Origin: an uncultured Oscillospiraceae bacterium
Lineage (GTDB): Bacteria > Bacillota > Clostridia > Oscillospirales > Acutalibacteraceae
DNA: 28,333 nucleotides
Direction of reading: 5' to 3'
NCBI GenBank assembly: GCA_902490735.1
Contig: CABUFC010000010.1
Location: forward strand, 1 to 28,333
Positions 20,486 through 28,333 of this stretch are shown here, in pieces. A program made the position numbers and the translations under genes. The notes beneath the pieces are model-generated. The model ran no database searches. It was not told the origin of the DNA and saw nothing but the letters and a program-made list of their open reading frames with translations. Numbering within the stretch: the first letter of the stretch is position 1; each line of letters begins with the position of its first letter.

Positions 20486-22726
20486 ATGGCTCCAAGAAAA
20501 AAGCAAGAAAAAGAAGTTCAAAACACCGAAACTGTAAAAGCTCAAATAGCAGGGGCCGGCACTGTTGTTGAGGAACAGATAACCGAAGCCTTAAAGAGCA
20601 ATTTTATGCCCTATGCCATGAGCGTTATTGTGTCGCGCGCAATTCCTGAGATTGACGGGTTTAAGCCTTCTCACAGAAAACTGCTTTATACCATGTACAA
20701 CATGGGCCTTTTAAACGGCAGCACGATAAAATCCGCCAATATTGTCGGTAGAACCATGCAATTAAATCCGCACGGTGACGCTGCTATATATGAAACCATG
20801 GTGCGCTTGTCCGAAGGCCACGAAGCGCTTTTACATCCATTTGTTGCAAGCAAAGGAAGCTTCGGCAAGGCTTATTCAAGGGACATGCAGTACGCCGCAT
20901 CCCGTTATACCGAAGCAAAATTAGCGCCAATAGCATCTGAGCTTTTTACTGATATTGACAAAGAAACAGTTGATTTTGTAGATAATTACGACGCTTCCAT
21001 GAAAGAGCCGACGCTTCTGCCGGTAACCTTTCCTACCGTTCTTGTAAACGCCAACATGGGCATTGCCGCCGGTATGGCGAGCAACATCTGTCCGTTTAAT
21101 TTGGAAGAGGTTTGCAGTGCCGCAATTTCTATTATTCGCGGTGACGAGACCGAAATTAAAGATATTTTATTAGCACCGGATTTTCCGACGGGCGGCAAAT
21201 TAATTTACAACGAAAATGAAATCAATAATATTTACAGTACCGGACGCGGCGGGTTTAAAGTTAAGGGCAGTTATAGTTATGACAAATCCGCAAACTGCAT
21301 CGATATTTTTGAAATTCCGCCGACAACCACAATTGAAGCTATAATCGATAAGGTGCTAGAGCTTGTAAAAGCTAAAAAGATAACCGAAATAAATGATATT
21401 CGCGATGAAACGGATTTAAAGGGATTAAAAATCACTATAGATTTAAAGCGCGGTACCGATCCGGACAAGTTTATGAAAAAAATCTATAAGCTTACTCCCA
21501 TGCAGGATACTTTTTCTTGCAACTTTAATATTTTAATAGCCGGTTCTCCGCGCGTTATGGGAATAAACGAAATTTTAACCGAATGGATTGCCTTTAGAAC
21601 CGAATGCGTAAAACGCAGAATATATTATAATTTGAACAAGGCTAAAGACAGGCTTCATCTTTTGAAGGGACTGGAAAAAATACTGCTTGATATAGATAAA
21701 GCAATTAAAATAGTCCGTCAAACCGAAGAAGAAAAGGAAGTAGTTCCTAATTTAATGATCGGTTTCGGCATAGATGAGGTACAAGCTGAATATGTAGCAG
21801 AAATTAAACTGCGCCATTTAAACAGGGAATACATAGTTAACCGATTAAAGGATATTGAAAAGCTTGAGAGTGATATCGCCAATATGGAGGATATTTTAAA
21901 AAGCCGACGCAAGGTTCAAAATATAATTATTGACGAACTTAAGGCTGTAATTAAAAAATATGGAAAGCCGAGAAAAACTGAGATTATTTATGATGCAGAT
22001 GATAGCGATGAAGCGTTAGAAGTCGTTGTCGATAATAGTCCTGTAAATCTGTTTTTTACTAAAGAGGGCTATTTTAAAAAGATTACCCCTCAGGCACTTC
22101 GAATGAGCGGCGAACAAAAGCTTAAAGAGGGCGACGAAATACAAACCGTTATAGAAGCTACTAACGATACAGACCTGTTGTTTTTCACAAAAATGTATCA
22201 GGTTTATAAAACAAAAGCCTATGAACTGCCCGATGGCAAAGCAAGCCTTTTAGGCGATTATATTCCTTCGCGACTTTCAATGGATACCGGCGAAGAAACC
22301 GTTGAGATGATAGCCACTAAAGATTATAAAGGCTTTTTGCTGTTTGTTTTCGATAACGGTCGTATATCTAAAGTTGACCTTTCAAGCTACGCCACTAAAC
22401 AAAACAGGAAAAAACTTATAAACGCATATTGTGACAAGTACAAATTGCTTAAAATAATACACCTTACCGAAGAAAAGGAAATATTGCTTAAGGCATCTAA
22501 CGGCAGAGTTTTGCTTGTTTCTACTGCGATGATTTTAACTAAAACCACAAGAAACAATAATGGCGTTGCGGCAATGACATTAAAAAAAGGCCAAAGGGTT
22601 GTGGAATGCGCGGTTTATAAAGAAAACATGCTGCCTCGCCCTTATAGGCACAGGGTTAAAACCTTGCCTGCTGCCGGAAGCTTTTTAACCGAGATCGACA
22701 AAGCCGAGCAGATGTCTATACTTTAG
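20486..22726 (+). CDS. Type IIA DNA topoisomerase subunit A (GyrA/ParC-like)
   Basis: DNA cleavage and religation subunit of 746 residues, partner of the preceding B subunit. The active-site Tyr141 sits in AASRYTEAKLAP. Before it come YAMSVIVSRAIPEIDGFKPSHRKLLY (in parts: SVIVSRAIPEIDGFKP) and the NPHGDAAIYETMVRL helix-turn region. A long coiled-coil arm follows at about 375-490 (with GLEKILLDIDKAIKIV and LKDIEKLESDIANME). The C-terminal domain has beta-propeller-like repeats (NLFFTKEGYFKKI, LLFVFDNGRISKVDL), but I see no clear GyrA box, so it is closer to ParC. AGGAG lies ahead of the ATG. No terminator with a plus-strand T run follows. Confidence 0.9.
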   Translation: MAPRKKQEKEVQNTETVKAQIAGAGTVVEEQITEALKSNFMPYAMSVIVSRAIPEIDGFKPSHRKLLYTMYNMGLLNGSTIKSANIVGRTMQLNPHGDAAIYETMVRLSEGHEALLHPFVASKGSFGKAYSRDMQYAASRYTEAKLAPIASELFTDIDKETVDFVDNYDASMKEPTLLPVTFPTVLVNANMGIAAGMASNICPFNLEEVCSAAISIIRGDETEIKDILLAPDFPTGGKLIYNENEINNIYSTGRGGFKVKGSYSYDKSANCIDIFEIPPTTTIEAIIDKVLELVKAKKITEINDIRDETDLKGLKITIDLKRGTDPDKFMKKIYKLTPMQDTFSCNFNILIAGSPRVMGINEILTEWIAFRTECVKRRIYYNLNKAKDRLHLLKGLEKILLDIDKAIKIVRQTEEEKEVVPNLMIGFGIDEVQAEYVAEIKLRHLNREYIVNRLKDIEKLESDIANMEDILKSRRKVQNIIIDELKAVIKKYGKPRKTEIIYDADDSDEALEVVVDNSPVNLFFTKEGYFKKITPQALRMSGEQKLKEGDEIQTVIEATNDTDLLFFTKMYQVYKTKAYELPDGKASLLGDYIPSRLSMDTGEETVEMIATKDYKGFLLFVFDNGRISKVDLSSYATKQNRKKLINAYCDKYKLLKIIHLTEEKEILLKASNGRVLLVSTAMILTKTTRNNNGVAAMTLKKGQRVVECAVYKENMLPRPYRHRVKTLPAAGSFLTEIDKAEQMSIL

Positions 22727-22729
22727 CAA

Positions 22730-22853
22730 TAAAAAAGCCGCCGCCAATAAAAATTGACTGCGGCTGTCGGACAAATAAAATAGATTAAAAACTGCGATAT
22801 ATAAAAATATGATCCAAAAATATAACCTAAACACTTTACTTTTGTGTCCGACA
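22730..22853 (-). ncRNA. Candidate minus-strand small RNA with its own terminator
   Basis: On the minus strand a TATAAT hexamer (forward 22859-22864) precedes a transcript that would begin at GTCGGACA (forward 22845-22852). This pairs exactly with TGTCCGAC (forward 22766-22773) near the other end. Right after it come AGCCGC and GCGGCT arms (22760-22765 with 22736-22741), an inner CAAT/ATTG stem and six Ts, a good minus-strand intrinsic terminator. No minus-strand gene lies to the right that would need this terminator. On the plus strand the same hairpin lacks a T run. The -35 is poor. The element could instead be a folded valS leader. Confidence 0.38.
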
Positions 22854-22921
22854 ATAGTATTATATACTTTAACCGCATTTATATTATTGGTAATATTTTA
22901 CTTTTATTAAGGAGAACCTTT

Positions 22922-25549
22922 ATGCAAAAGGAGATCGCTAAAACTTTAAATCCTTCGGAAATGGAGGATAGAATTTATAAATTTTGGTGCGACGGTGGGT
23001 TCTTCCATGCCGAGCCCGATAATTCAAAAAAACCATACAGTATCGTAATGCCTCCGCCGAATATTACCGGCCAGCTTCACATGGGACATGCGCTTGACAG
23101 CACTTTACAGGATATTTTAATTCGCTTTAGAAGAATGCAGGGTTATTCGGCGCTTTGGATGCCCGGCACTGACCATGCGTCAATTGCTACTGAAGCAAAA
23201 ATCGTTGAAGCGATGAAAAAAGAAGGCCTTACTAAAGAAGATGTTGGCCGTGAAGGCTTTTTAAAGCGCGCCTGGGAATGGAAAGACACTTATGGAAGTC
23301 GCATAACCTCCCAGCTTAGAAAGCTTGGTGCGTCTTGTGATTGGGATCGTGAACGTTTTACTATGGACGAGGGCTGCAGCAAGGCGGTCCGTGAAGTTTT
23401 CGTAAGGCTGTACAACGAAGGTCTTATTTATCGCGGCGAGCGCATTATTAACTGGTGCCCGCATTGCAAAACTTCTATTTCAGACGCCGAAGTAACATAC
23501 GAAGAAAAAGACGGATTTTTCTGGCATTTAAGGTATCCGCTCTCTGATGGCAGTGGATATATAGAGCTTGCAACAACAAGACCTGAAACCATGCTTGGCG
23601 ATACCGCGGTAGCTGTTCATCCTGACGACGAAAGATACAAACATCTTGTCGGCAAAACCGTTATTTTGCCGCTTTGCAACAAAGAAATTCCGATAGTGGC
23701 CGATGAATATGTTGAAATGGATTTTGGAACAGGCGTTGTTAAAATTACTCCGGCTCACGATCCAAACGACTTTTTAGTAGGACTTCGCCACAATTTGCCG
23801 GTTATTAATATATTTACAGAAGAGGCCGTTGTTAACGAAAACGGCGGTAACTATCAAGGACTTGACAGATATGCGGCACGCAAGCAAATTGTTGAAGATT
23901 TAAAAGCCGGGGGATATTTAGTTAAGATTGAAGCCATGAAGCACAATGTCGGCGCATGCTATCGCTGCAACAGCACGGTGGAGCCGATGATTTCTAAGCA
24001 GTGGTTCGTAAAAATGGAACCGCTAGCAAAACCGGCTATCGATGCCGTTAAAAATAAAGATATTAAACTTATTCCATCCCGCTTTGAAAAGGTTTATTAC
24101 AACTGGATGGAAAATATTAAAGACTGGTGCATATCCCGTCAGCTTTGGTGGGGGCATCAAATACCGGCATGGTATTGTGCCGATTGCGGTGAAATTACAG
24201 TTTCAAGCGAAACGCCCGGCTGTTGTTCTCATTGCGGCTCAAAAAACATAAAGCAGGATGAAGATACACTTGATACTTGGTTTTCTAGCGCACTATGGCC
24301 GTTTTCAACAATGGGCTGGCCTGAAAAAACAAAGGAACTTGAGTATTATTATCCTACAAGTACTTTAGTTACAGGTTATGATATTATTTTCTTCTGGGTT
24401 GCGCGCATGATTTTTTCCGGCCTTAAATATACCGGCAAACCGCCTTTTAGCAATGTTTTATTCCACGGCATTGTAAGGGACAGCCTTGGAAGAAAAATGT
24501 CTAAATCTCTCGGGAACGGAATTGATCCGCTTGAAGAAATCGAAAAATACGGGGCAGATGCTTTGCGCTTTACGCTGGCTACCGGCAACAGTCCCGGAAA
24601 CGATATGCGTTATTCGCCCGAAAAAGTTGAAGCAAGCCGTAATTTTGCCAATAAAATTTGGAATGCCGCAAGATTTATAATTATGAATCTTGACGGTAAC
24701 GAATCGGCACCGCATATACCCTCTAATCTTAATATTGAGGATAAATGGGTTCTGTCACTATACAATGATCTTGTTAAAGAAGTAACTGCAAACCTAGAAA
24801 AATTTGAGCTTGGCGTAGCCGTTGGAAAGCTTTATGACTTTATTTGGGATGTTTTCTGCGATTGGTATATCGAGTTATGCAAAATAAGGCTTAACGGAGA
24901 TAATACAGAAGCTAAAGATACCGCAAAATCGGTGCTTATTTATGTTCTTTCCAACACATTAAAGCTGCTTCATCCCGTAATGCCTTTTGTAACAGAAGAA
25001 ATTTGGCAGTCGCTTCCGCATACCGGCAAATCCATAATGATTTCCGACTGGCCTACTTTTTCTGAAGATTTATGCTTTAAAGACGAAGAGAATAAATTTA
25101 ATAATATAATGATAGCGGTTAAAGCCATACGCAACAGGCGTGCGGAAATGAATGTTGCACCGTCTAAAAAGGCGGCGGTTTATATTGAGACCGAAAATGG
25201 CGATATATTTAATAATTCTAAAGATATTTTTGTTCGCTTGGCATCTGCTTCCGAAGTTTTTGTTAATACTGCAAAGAAGCCGGCAAAATCCGTTGCGATC
25301 ATTACCGATAGCGCAAAAATTTATATTCCTACAAACGAGCTGATAGATTTTGCCGCCGAAACCGAAAGGCTTACTAAAGAGCTGAAAAAGGCATTTTTAG
25401 ATAAGGAGTTCTTTGAAAAGAAGCTTAACAACCCCGGTTTTATAAACAAAGCTCCCGAAAAGGTTGTGGCGGACCAGCGTGAACAGCTTTTAAAGGTGTT
25501 AAATAAAATAGACGCCCTAAATAAAAGTATAGAAGAATTAAAATTTTAA
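22922..25549 (+). CDS. valS: Valine--tRNA ligase
   Basis: Class Ia aminoacyl-tRNA synthetase of 875 residues, the usual length. It charges tRNA-Val in the cytoplasm. The HIGH signature is HMGH at 53-56 in PPPNITGQLHMGHALD, and KMSKS is exact at 525-529. GTDHASIATEAKIVE is typical for ValRS. The editing domain spans about 190-350 (ATTRPETMLGDTAV, then TPAHDPNDF), and a zinc-ribbon insertion follows with CADCGE and CSHCGS. The anticodon domain is near 620-760. The C-terminal 60 residues form the ValRS coiled-coil arm (TERLTKELKKAFLDKEFFEKKL shown in part). The ATG at 22922 has AAGGAG upstream. I looked for a T-box leader (the AGGGTGG-ACCGCG core) and did not find it. Confidence 0.97.
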   Translation: MQKEIAKTLNPSEMEDRIYKFWCDGGFFHAEPDNSKKPYSIVMPPPNITGQLHMGHALDSTLQDILIRFRRMQGYSALWMPGTDHASIATEAKIVEAMKKEGLTKEDVGREGFLKRAWEWKDTYGSRITSQLRKLGASCDWDRERFTMDEGCSKAVREVFVRLYNEGLIYRGERIINWCPHCKTSISDAEVTYEEKDGFFWHLRYPLSDGSGYIELATTRPETMLGDTAVAVHPDDERYKHLVGKTVILPLCNKEIPIVADEYVEMDFGTGVVKITPAHDPNDFLVGLRHNLPVINIFTEEAVVNENGGNYQGLDRYAARKQIVEDLKAGGYLVKIEAMKHNVGACYRCNSTVEPMISKQWFVKMEPLAKPAIDAVKNKDIKLIPSRFEKVYYNWMENIKDWCISRQLWWGHQIPAWYCADCGEITVSSETPGCCSHCGSKNIKQDEDTLDTWFSSALWPFSTMGWPEKTKELEYYYPTSTLVTGYDIIFFWVARMIFSGLKYTGKPPFSNVLFHGIVRDSLGRKMSKSLGNGIDPLEEIEKYGADALRFTLATGNSPGNDMRYSPEKVEASRNFANKIWNAARFIIMNLDGNESAPHIPSNLNIEDKWVLSLYNDLVKEVTANLEKFELGVAVGKLYDFIWDVFCDWYIELCKIRLNGDNTEAKDTAKSVLIYVLSNTLKLLHPVMPFVTEEIWQSLPHTGKSIMISDWPTFSEDLCFKDEENKFNNIMIAVKAIRNRRAEMNVAPSKKAAVYIETENGDIFNNSKDIFVRLASASEVFVNTAKKPAKSVAIITDSAKIYIPTNELIDFAAETERLTKELKKAFLDKEFFEKKLNNPGFINKAPEKVVADQREQLLKVLNKIDALNKSIEELKF

Positions 25550-25552
25550 ATC

Positions 25553-25578
25553 ATCTGCGCGCTTATTGGCGCGCAGAT
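25553..25578 (+). promoter_or_regulatory. GC-rich hairpin directly ahead of folC
   Basis: A 10-bp perfect stem ATCTGCGCGC/GCGCGCAGAT with loop TTATTG lies between valS and folC and ends 10 bases before the folC ATG. No T run follows, so it is a poor terminator. It occupies the place where a ribosome binding site would be expected. Confidence 0.6.
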
Positions 25579-25588
25579 ATTATAATCT

Positions 25589-26782
25589 ATGAACTATAAT
25601 GAGTCTTTAAAATATATACATTCTACAGATGTGTTCGGCTCGAAACCCGGGCTTGAGCGCATAAGTATTTTAATGGAAAAATTAGATAGCCCACACAAAA
25701 AATTAAAAGCAATTCATGTGGCAGGCACAAACGGCAAAGGCTCGACCTGTACTATGATAGCATCGGGCCTTATAAAAAGCGGCAAAAAAGTAGGCCTTTA
25801 TTTATCACCTTATGTGGTGGATTTTCGCGAGCGCATTCAAATAAACGGCGAATATATTCCTAAAGAAACATTTGCTAGGCTGCTCACAAAAGTAAAGGAT
25901 GTTGCCGATAATATGGCTGACCATCCTACAGAATTCGAACTAATAACCGCAGTTATGTTTTTGTATTTTGCCGAAGAGAAGGTCGATTATGCCGTAATAG
26001 AGGTTGGCCTTGGCGGAAGATTTGACGCAACCAACATTGTAAATCCCGTTTTAACCGCAATAACTAAAATCTCATTAGATCACACTGCGATTCTTGGAGA
26101 TTCCATTGAAAAAATAGCACATGAAAAAGCCGGCATTATTAAAAACGGTGTTCCTGTTGTTATGGCAAAAAGCCAAAACCAATCGGCAAAAACCGTAATA
26201 GAGGAAGTAGCGTCCAATAATAATGCTCCCGTTTTCTATGCAAAACAAGAAAAGTTTGATTTATCACTTGCAGGCTGTTACCAGCAAGAAAATGCCGCGA
26301 TAGCAAATCTGGTTTTAAAAAAATTAGGCATTTCTCGTCAAAATATTTTAAGCGGTCTAAAAAGCGCATATATTCCGGCAAGGCTTGAAAGGCTTTCCGA
26401 TAATCCGTTAGTTTTTGTAGACGGCGCACATAACCCCGACGGTGTTCTTGCTTTGGCGGCATTTATAAACAATATGAATCCGGTAATCATTTTTGGCATG
26501 ATGAAAGATAAAGACGTGCCATTTGCTATAAAAAACTTGGCGCCAAAAGCTAAAGCTTTTATTTCGGTTACAGTAAAAAGCAATAAAAGAAGTGAAAATG
26601 CAAAGAATATTTATAATATAGCAAAAAAACATACAGACGCATATGCTGCAAATGATTACGACGATGCACTGGATTTAGCCGCTTCGCTTTGCGGCGAAAA
26701 CCCCGTTATTATTTGCGGATCTCTCTATTTAGCTTCGGATATACGCGAATTAGCCAAAAAACGATTTAATAAAACAACATAA
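25589..26782 (+). CDS. folC: Folylpolyglutamate synthase / dihydrofolate synthase
   Basis: Mur-ligase family enzyme of 397 residues that adds glutamate to dihydropteroate or folates, using ATP. MNYNESLKYIHS is the typical start. The P loop is GTNGKGS at 46-52 (HVAGTNGKGSTC). YLSPYVVDFRERIQING follows, then VIEVGLGGRFDATN and LDHTAILGDSIEKIAHEKAGI. FVDGAHNPDGVLAL in the later half closes the ligase signature. It is a bit shorter than the roughly 430 residues common in the family. The ATG at 25589 is fixed by the conserved N-terminus, but there is no clear Shine-Dalgarno; a GC-rich hairpin lies there instead. It follows valS, a common neighbor in Firmicutes, and ends at a strong terminator. Confidence 0.95.
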   Translation: MNYNESLKYIHSTDVFGSKPGLERISILMEKLDSPHKKLKAIHVAGTNGKGSTCTMIASGLIKSGKKVGLYLSPYVVDFRERIQINGEYIPKETFARLLTKVKDVADNMADHPTEFELITAVMFLYFAEEKVDYAVIEVGLGGRFDATNIVNPVLTAITKISLDHTAILGDSIEKIAHEKAGIIKNGVPVVMAKSQNQSAKTVIEEVASNNNAPVFYAKQEKFDLSLAGCYQQENAAIANLVLKKLGISRQNILSGLKSAYIPARLERLSDNPLVFVDGAHNPDGVLALAAFINNMNPVIIFGMMKDKDVPFAIKNLAPKAKAFISVTVKSNKRSENAKNIYNIAKKHTDAYAANDYDDALDLAASLCGENPVIICGSLYLASDIRELAKKRFNKTT

Positions 26783-26802
26783 AAGACTAAAATATTTTAG
26801 TG

Positions 26803-26838
26803 CAAGTCCTTATTATATATAAGGACTTGTATTTTTTT
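26803..26838 (+). terminator. Terminator after folC
   Basis: An 11-bp perfect stem CAAGTCCTTAT/ATAAGGACTTG (26803-26813 with 26819-26829) with loop TATAT is followed by TATTTTTTTG. A 14-base palindrome CTAAAATATTTTAG lies just upstream at 26787-26800. Confidence 0.9.
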
Positions 26839-26855
26839 GTTTGGAGGAAGAAAAA

Positions 26856-27185
26856 ATGTCAGTAAGAACCGAAATTAACGGCAAGGTATTGACAGCATAT
26901 CTCGATGGCGAAATCGATCATCACTCGTCAAAAAGCATGCGAGAAATAATTGATACTGCAATCATGGATAAAATGCCCGAAATGCTTGTGCTCGATTTTA
27001 GAGATGTCAGCTTTATGGACAGTTCCGGCATAGGCCTTGTAATGGGACGATATAAAGAACTGAAAAAAATCGGAGGAGAGCTTCATATTACCAACACAAC
27101 ACCTCATATAACTAAGGTTATGAAGCTATCCGGTTTAGAACGCTTGGCGACAATCGGAAAGGAGGATAAAAATGAAGTCAAATAA
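26856..27185 (+). CDS. spoIIAA: Anti-sigma F factor antagonist SpoIIAA
   Basis: STAS-domain protein of 109 residues. It binds the anti-sigma factor SpoIIAB and so frees sigma-F in the forespore; phosphorylation by SpoIIAB turns it off. The phosphorylated serine lies in FMDSSGIGLVMGR (S56 or S57, by alignment most likely S57). YLDGEIDHHSSKSMREIID is the usual first helix region. ATG 26856 follows GGAGG; the frame to 26841 gives only a short extension. It is first in the operon and overlaps spoIIAB by 14 bases. I could not see a sigma-H promoter with confidence in the 70 bases before it. Confidence 0.95.
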   Translation: MSVRTEINGKVLTAYLDGEIDHHSSKSMREIIDTAIMDKMPEMLVLDFRDVSFMDSSGIGLVMGRYKELKKIGGELHITNTTPHITKVMKLSGLERLATIGKEDKNEVK

Positions 27186-27615
27186 TAAATTTACGCTAAC
27201 AGTAAATTCAAATTCCGTAAATGAAAGTTTTGTAAGGGTTACGGTGTCTGCTTTTGTAGCGCAATTGGATCCGACAATTGATGAAATTGCCGATATAAAA
27301 ACCGCTGTTTCAGAAGCCGTAACAAATTGCATTGTCCATGCATATAAAGATTTTATCGGAAAAATTTTCATAACATGCGAAATCTTAGAAAACCGTACTG
27401 TTGCGGTAAAAATTCGTGATCGCGGCTGCGGAATTGAAGATATAAAAAAGGCAATGGAACCGCTGTTTACAACCGGCGGCAGCGAAAGAGCAGGCCTTGG
27501 CTTTGCCGTAATGGAAAATTTTATGGACAGTATAAAAGTTCGCTCTAAAGTAGGATTTGGCACAACCGTGCTGTTAAAAAAGAAGCTCTCAGTAAAAATT
27601 AAGAACAATGGATAG
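27172..27615 (+). CDS. spoIIAB: Anti-sigma F factor SpoIIAB
   Basis: GHKL-fold serine kinase and anti-sigma factor of 147 residues that holds sigma-F inactive until SpoIIAA displaces it. The ATP-binding boxes are clear: EAVTNCIVHAY (N box), RDRGCGIEDI (G1 box) and TTGGSERAGLGFAVM (G2 box). The start at 27172 lies inside the end of spoIIAA behind AAGGAGG, and the stop overlaps the sigma factor start by 8 bases, which suggests tight stoichiometric coupling. The length equals the usual 145-150 residues. Confidence 0.95.
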   Translation: MKSNNKFTLTVNSNSVNESFVRVTVSAFVAQLDPTIDEIADIKTAVSEAVTNCIVHAYKDFIGKIFITCEILENRTVAVKIRDRGCGIEDIKKAMEPLFTTGGSERAGLGFAVMENFMDSIKVRSKVGFGTTVLLKKKLSVKIKNNG

Positions 27616-28264
27616 GGACGAGCTAATATTAAATAATATAAGATTAGTACATAGTTGCTGCAATCATTTTAAAAACCGCGGAATAGAATATGAAGATTTA
27701 TACAGTGCGGGATGCATCGGTCTTGTAAAAGCGGCAGACAATTTTGATCCTCAAAAAGGTTTTAAGTTTTCCACCTACGCATTTCCTGTAATAATGGGCG
27801 AAATTAAGCGACTGTTTCGCGACGGCGGCACTTTAAAAGTATCTCGGAATGTTAAAGAACTGGCAGTTAAAATAAGGTCGTCATCAGAAAGACTAACTCA
27901 AATGCTCGGTCGCTCGCCAAAAATATCAGAACTCGCCAATTATTTAAAGGTGACTAACAATGATGTGATTCAAGCTCTCGAAGCTTCTGCCCCGGTAGCC
28001 TCTTTAAGTTATTATAACGATAACGGCGAACTAAAAGAACAGGATCTTGGCTTTGCCGAGAGCGCAGAAGATGCCGCAGCAAATAAACTCACTGTCGATT
28101 TGCTATTGGAAAAGTTGGATAAAAGCGACCGCGAGCTTATCGTTTTAAGATATCTAAATCATAAAACTCAAGAGGAAACCGCAAAGACTTTGGGAACCAC
28201 TCAAGTGGCAGTGTCGCGGCTTGAAAAAAAGATACTTAAAAGGCTTCGCGAATACGCAAAATAA
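27608..28264 (+). CDS. sigF: Forespore RNA polymerase sigma factor SigF
   Basis: Sigma-70 family protein of 218 residues for early forespore transcription. Region 2 is present (YEDLYSAGCIGLVKAADNF, then FKFSTYAFPVIMGEIKR). Region 3 follows with SRNVKELAVKIR and LGRSPKISELANYL. Region 4 has the helix-turn-helix TQEETAKTLGTTQVAVSRLEK. Position directly after spoIIAA-spoIIAB separates it from the related late factor SigG, which is not in this operon. The ribosome binding site is weak, so translation probably depends on coupling to spoIIAB, which it overlaps by 8 bases. Confidence 0.94.
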   Translation: MDRDELILNNIRLVHSCCNHFKNRGIEYEDLYSAGCIGLVKAADNFDPQKGFKFSTYAFPVIMGEIKRLFRDGGTLKVSRNVKELAVKIRSSSERLTQMLGRSPKISELANYLKVTNNDVIQALEASAPVASLSYYNDNGELKEQDLGFAESAEDAAANKLTVDLLLEKLDKSDRELIVLRYLNHKTQEETAKTLGTTQVAVSRLEKKILKRLREYAK

Positions 28265-28288
28265 TTTAAAAAAAATCGAAAAAAGTTG

Positions 28289-28317
28289 TTGACAAGATAT
28301 AGCTCTTGTGGTAATAT
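28289..28317 (+). promoter_or_regulatory. Strong promoter leading out of the window
   Basis: TTGACA (28289-28294), a 17-base spacer and TAATAT (28312-28317) lie 25 bases after sigF. The transcript would begin near 28324, in GGCGCCC. It is vegetative in type, so it probably serves a gene or stable RNA beyond the window. Confidence 0.7.
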
Positions 28318-28333
28318 AATTAGGCGCCCTAAA

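Noticed and set aside
22736..22765. Plus-strand terminator after the topoisomerase A gene
   Set aside because: The stem is followed by GTCGGACA and has no T run on the plus strand; the T run is on the minus strand.
26783..26855. Sigma-H promoter for spoIIAA
   Set aside because: AAGGACTT resembles a -35, but it lies inside the terminator stem and no GAAT-type -10 follows at the right distance.

Overview
The window reads as chromosome from an anaerobic, spore-forming Clostridia bacterium, most like the Ruminococcaceae/Oscillospiraceae. Pointers are a spoIIAA-spoIIAB-sigF operon at the right end, a type I dockerin on a secreted protein, the GGGtGRT/NifU-like gene pair, AT-rich intergenic DNA and strong AGGAGG-type ribosome binding sites. 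The organism is inferred from gene content only.

Layout. (1) Positions 1-4400 are visibly GC-richer than the rest (by eye about half GC, against under 40% further right). They carry a minus-strand cluster read right to left: an NTF2/SnoaL-like protein, an Rrf2 regulator, a flavin split-barrel/two-cluster ferredoxin fusion, a zinc-type macrodomain ADP-ribosyl hydrolase and a class M sirtuin (SirTM). The last three are closely packed. They look like a writer/eraser ADP-ribosylation module with a redox protein, but the GcvH-L and LplA2 partners of the described SirTM operons are not seen. (2) Positions 4390-4830 form a boundary: a tRNA-Ser(CGA) gene with a near-consensus promoter, a copy of its 3' end 170 bp downstream, three perfect hairpins between the copies and two terminators. 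(3) Positions 4833-8820 hold yebC, maf, a GxDLY/SGNH hydrolase and a secreted transglutaminase-like dockerin protein broken by a one-base frameshift. (4) Positions 8821-15991 hold an IclR regulator and DMT transporter on minus, divergent from a cytoplasmic GH2 enzyme and an 862-residue putative clan GH-A hydrolase. The divergent promoter is symmetric about base 10491. (5) Positions 16007-18408 hold the GGGtGRT and NifU-like pair on minus and a flavin reductase on plus. (6) Positions 18429-26838 hold a divergent type IIA topoisomerase pair, valS and folC; a possible minus-strand small RNA lies between the topoisomerase A gene and valS. (7) Positions 26856-28264 are the sporulation sigma-F operon, followed by a strong promoter pointing out of the window.

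The strongest candidates for something little described are the SirTM/Zn-macrodomain/flavo-ferredoxin cluster with Rrf2, the unassigned 862-residue hydrolase, and the GGGtGRT/NifU-like pair. Promoters and terminators were located by hand from consensus hexamers and stem pairing; no search or folding program was run.
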